Below are positions 63,825 to 64,000 of a stretch of DNA of 64,000 nt, piece after piece. The stretch comes from CAYNWT01 sp964450955 (GTDB taxonomy: Bacteria > Planctomycetota > Planctomycetia > Planctomycetales > Planctomycetaceae). The position numbers were made by a program, and so were the translations under genes. The notes beneath the pieces are model-generated. The model was not told where the DNA came from. It did not search any database and saw nothing but the letters and a program-made list of their open reading frames with translations. Within the stretch, counting starts at the first letter, position 1. Every line of letters starts with the position of its first letter. Location of the stretch: NCBI GenBank assembly GCA_964450955.1, contig CAYVFI010000021.1:1-64000 (forward strand), written 5' to 3'.

Positions 63825-64000
63825 ATGAAAATGTTGTCGCTTGTCTGTTGTGTTTTGCCGTCCGTGACTCTTGCAGCGGACGGGGCCTTCGAACTGACGA
63901 AGGGGGATCGTGTTTCGATTATCGGGAACACGACGGCCGATCGGATGCAGCATCATGGTTGGTTGGAGACTTACATTCACGCCATGCATCCTGGGCACAA
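63825..64000 (+). CDS. Start of a secreted GDSL/SGNH-type protein (cut by the window edge)
   Basis: The frame from ATG 63825 is open to the window end. A signal peptide (KMLSLVCCVLPSVTLAADG) is followed by ELTKGDRVSIIGNTTADRMQHHGWLETYIHAMHPGH. In planctomycetes this opening is typical of the GDSL domain that begins PVC-type haem-binding (CxxCH) proteins, where IGNTxADRMQHxGWLE is characteristic; only the first 58 codons are in view, so the remaining domains are unknown. Confidence 0.8.
   Translation, partial: MKMLSLVCCVLPSVTLAADGAFELTKGDRVSIIGNTTADRMQHHGWLETYIHAMHPGH

Overview
The window reads as chromosome of a planctomycete (Planctomycetota, most likely order Planctomycetales). Direct signs are the paired DUF1501 / PSD1-cytochrome and DUF1552 / DUF1592 gene sets, many secreted proteins with CxxCH haem motifs, PDZ domains and beta-propellers, a CotH/lamin-tail giant, and dispersed palindromic and heptanucleotide repeats between genes. 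No phage, plasmid, CRISPR or rRNA genes are seen. Genus and species cannot be told from the sequence alone.

Layout. 1-7.6 kb (minus strand): a heptamer repeat, a 1331-residue protein of unknown function, a GntP-type permease and RNase Y with a structured leader. 8.2-9.2 kb: tilS. 9.2-14.7 kb (minus): RlmN/Cfr-type radical SAM enzyme, DUF1501 protein, a small membrane protein and a PSD1 cytochrome protein carrying an in-frame palindromic element. 14.7-20.1 kb (minus): an internally deleted Uma2 relic, an MFS transporter, a small zinc-ribbon protein, an MFS/spermidine-synthase-like fusion and a CBU_0592-like membrane protein. 20.4-23.1 kb: esterase/SMP-30 fusion, repeat array with a 100-N gap, DUF2237 protein, tRNA-Ala(GGC) with promoter and terminator. 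23.5-26.0 kb (minus): two overlapping RlaP-type nucleotidyltransferases, a zinc-ribbon protein and what looks like the stump of an RNA ligase gene, i.e. a decayed RNA-repair locus interrupted by a 150-bp nested palindrome. 26.1-33.7 kb (minus): tight LRR / membrane protein / DUF1579-esterase operon and a 1330-residue sortilin-type propeller with PDZ and EF-hands.

34.0-42.0 kb: PepSY protein, QueD/PTPS family enzyme, methyltransferase, thioredoxin/CxxCH/PDZ protein, two small conserved proteins, a tungstate-type ABC transporter operon (tupABC-like) and a DUF423 protein. 42.2-51.6 kb: M13 peptidase, a YVTN-propeller/di-haem cytochrome/ankyrin fusion and the CotH/lamin-tail protein. 52.1-64.0 kb: DUF3127 protein, PQQ-type propeller, DUF1552 and DUF1592 pair, S9 peptidase, secreted endonuclease/exonuclease/phosphatase, scramblase/LURP-like protein and, at the right edge, the start of a GDSL-type secreted protein.

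Functionally the window mixes RNA metabolism (RNase Y, TilS, RlmN family, QueD family, tRNA-Ala, RlaP pair) with a large envelope/secreted complement of redox, hydrolytic and surface-adhesion type. The most unusual material is the decayed RNA-repair cluster, the palindromic elements (one of them translated inside a gene), the heptamer repeat family and several domain fusions.
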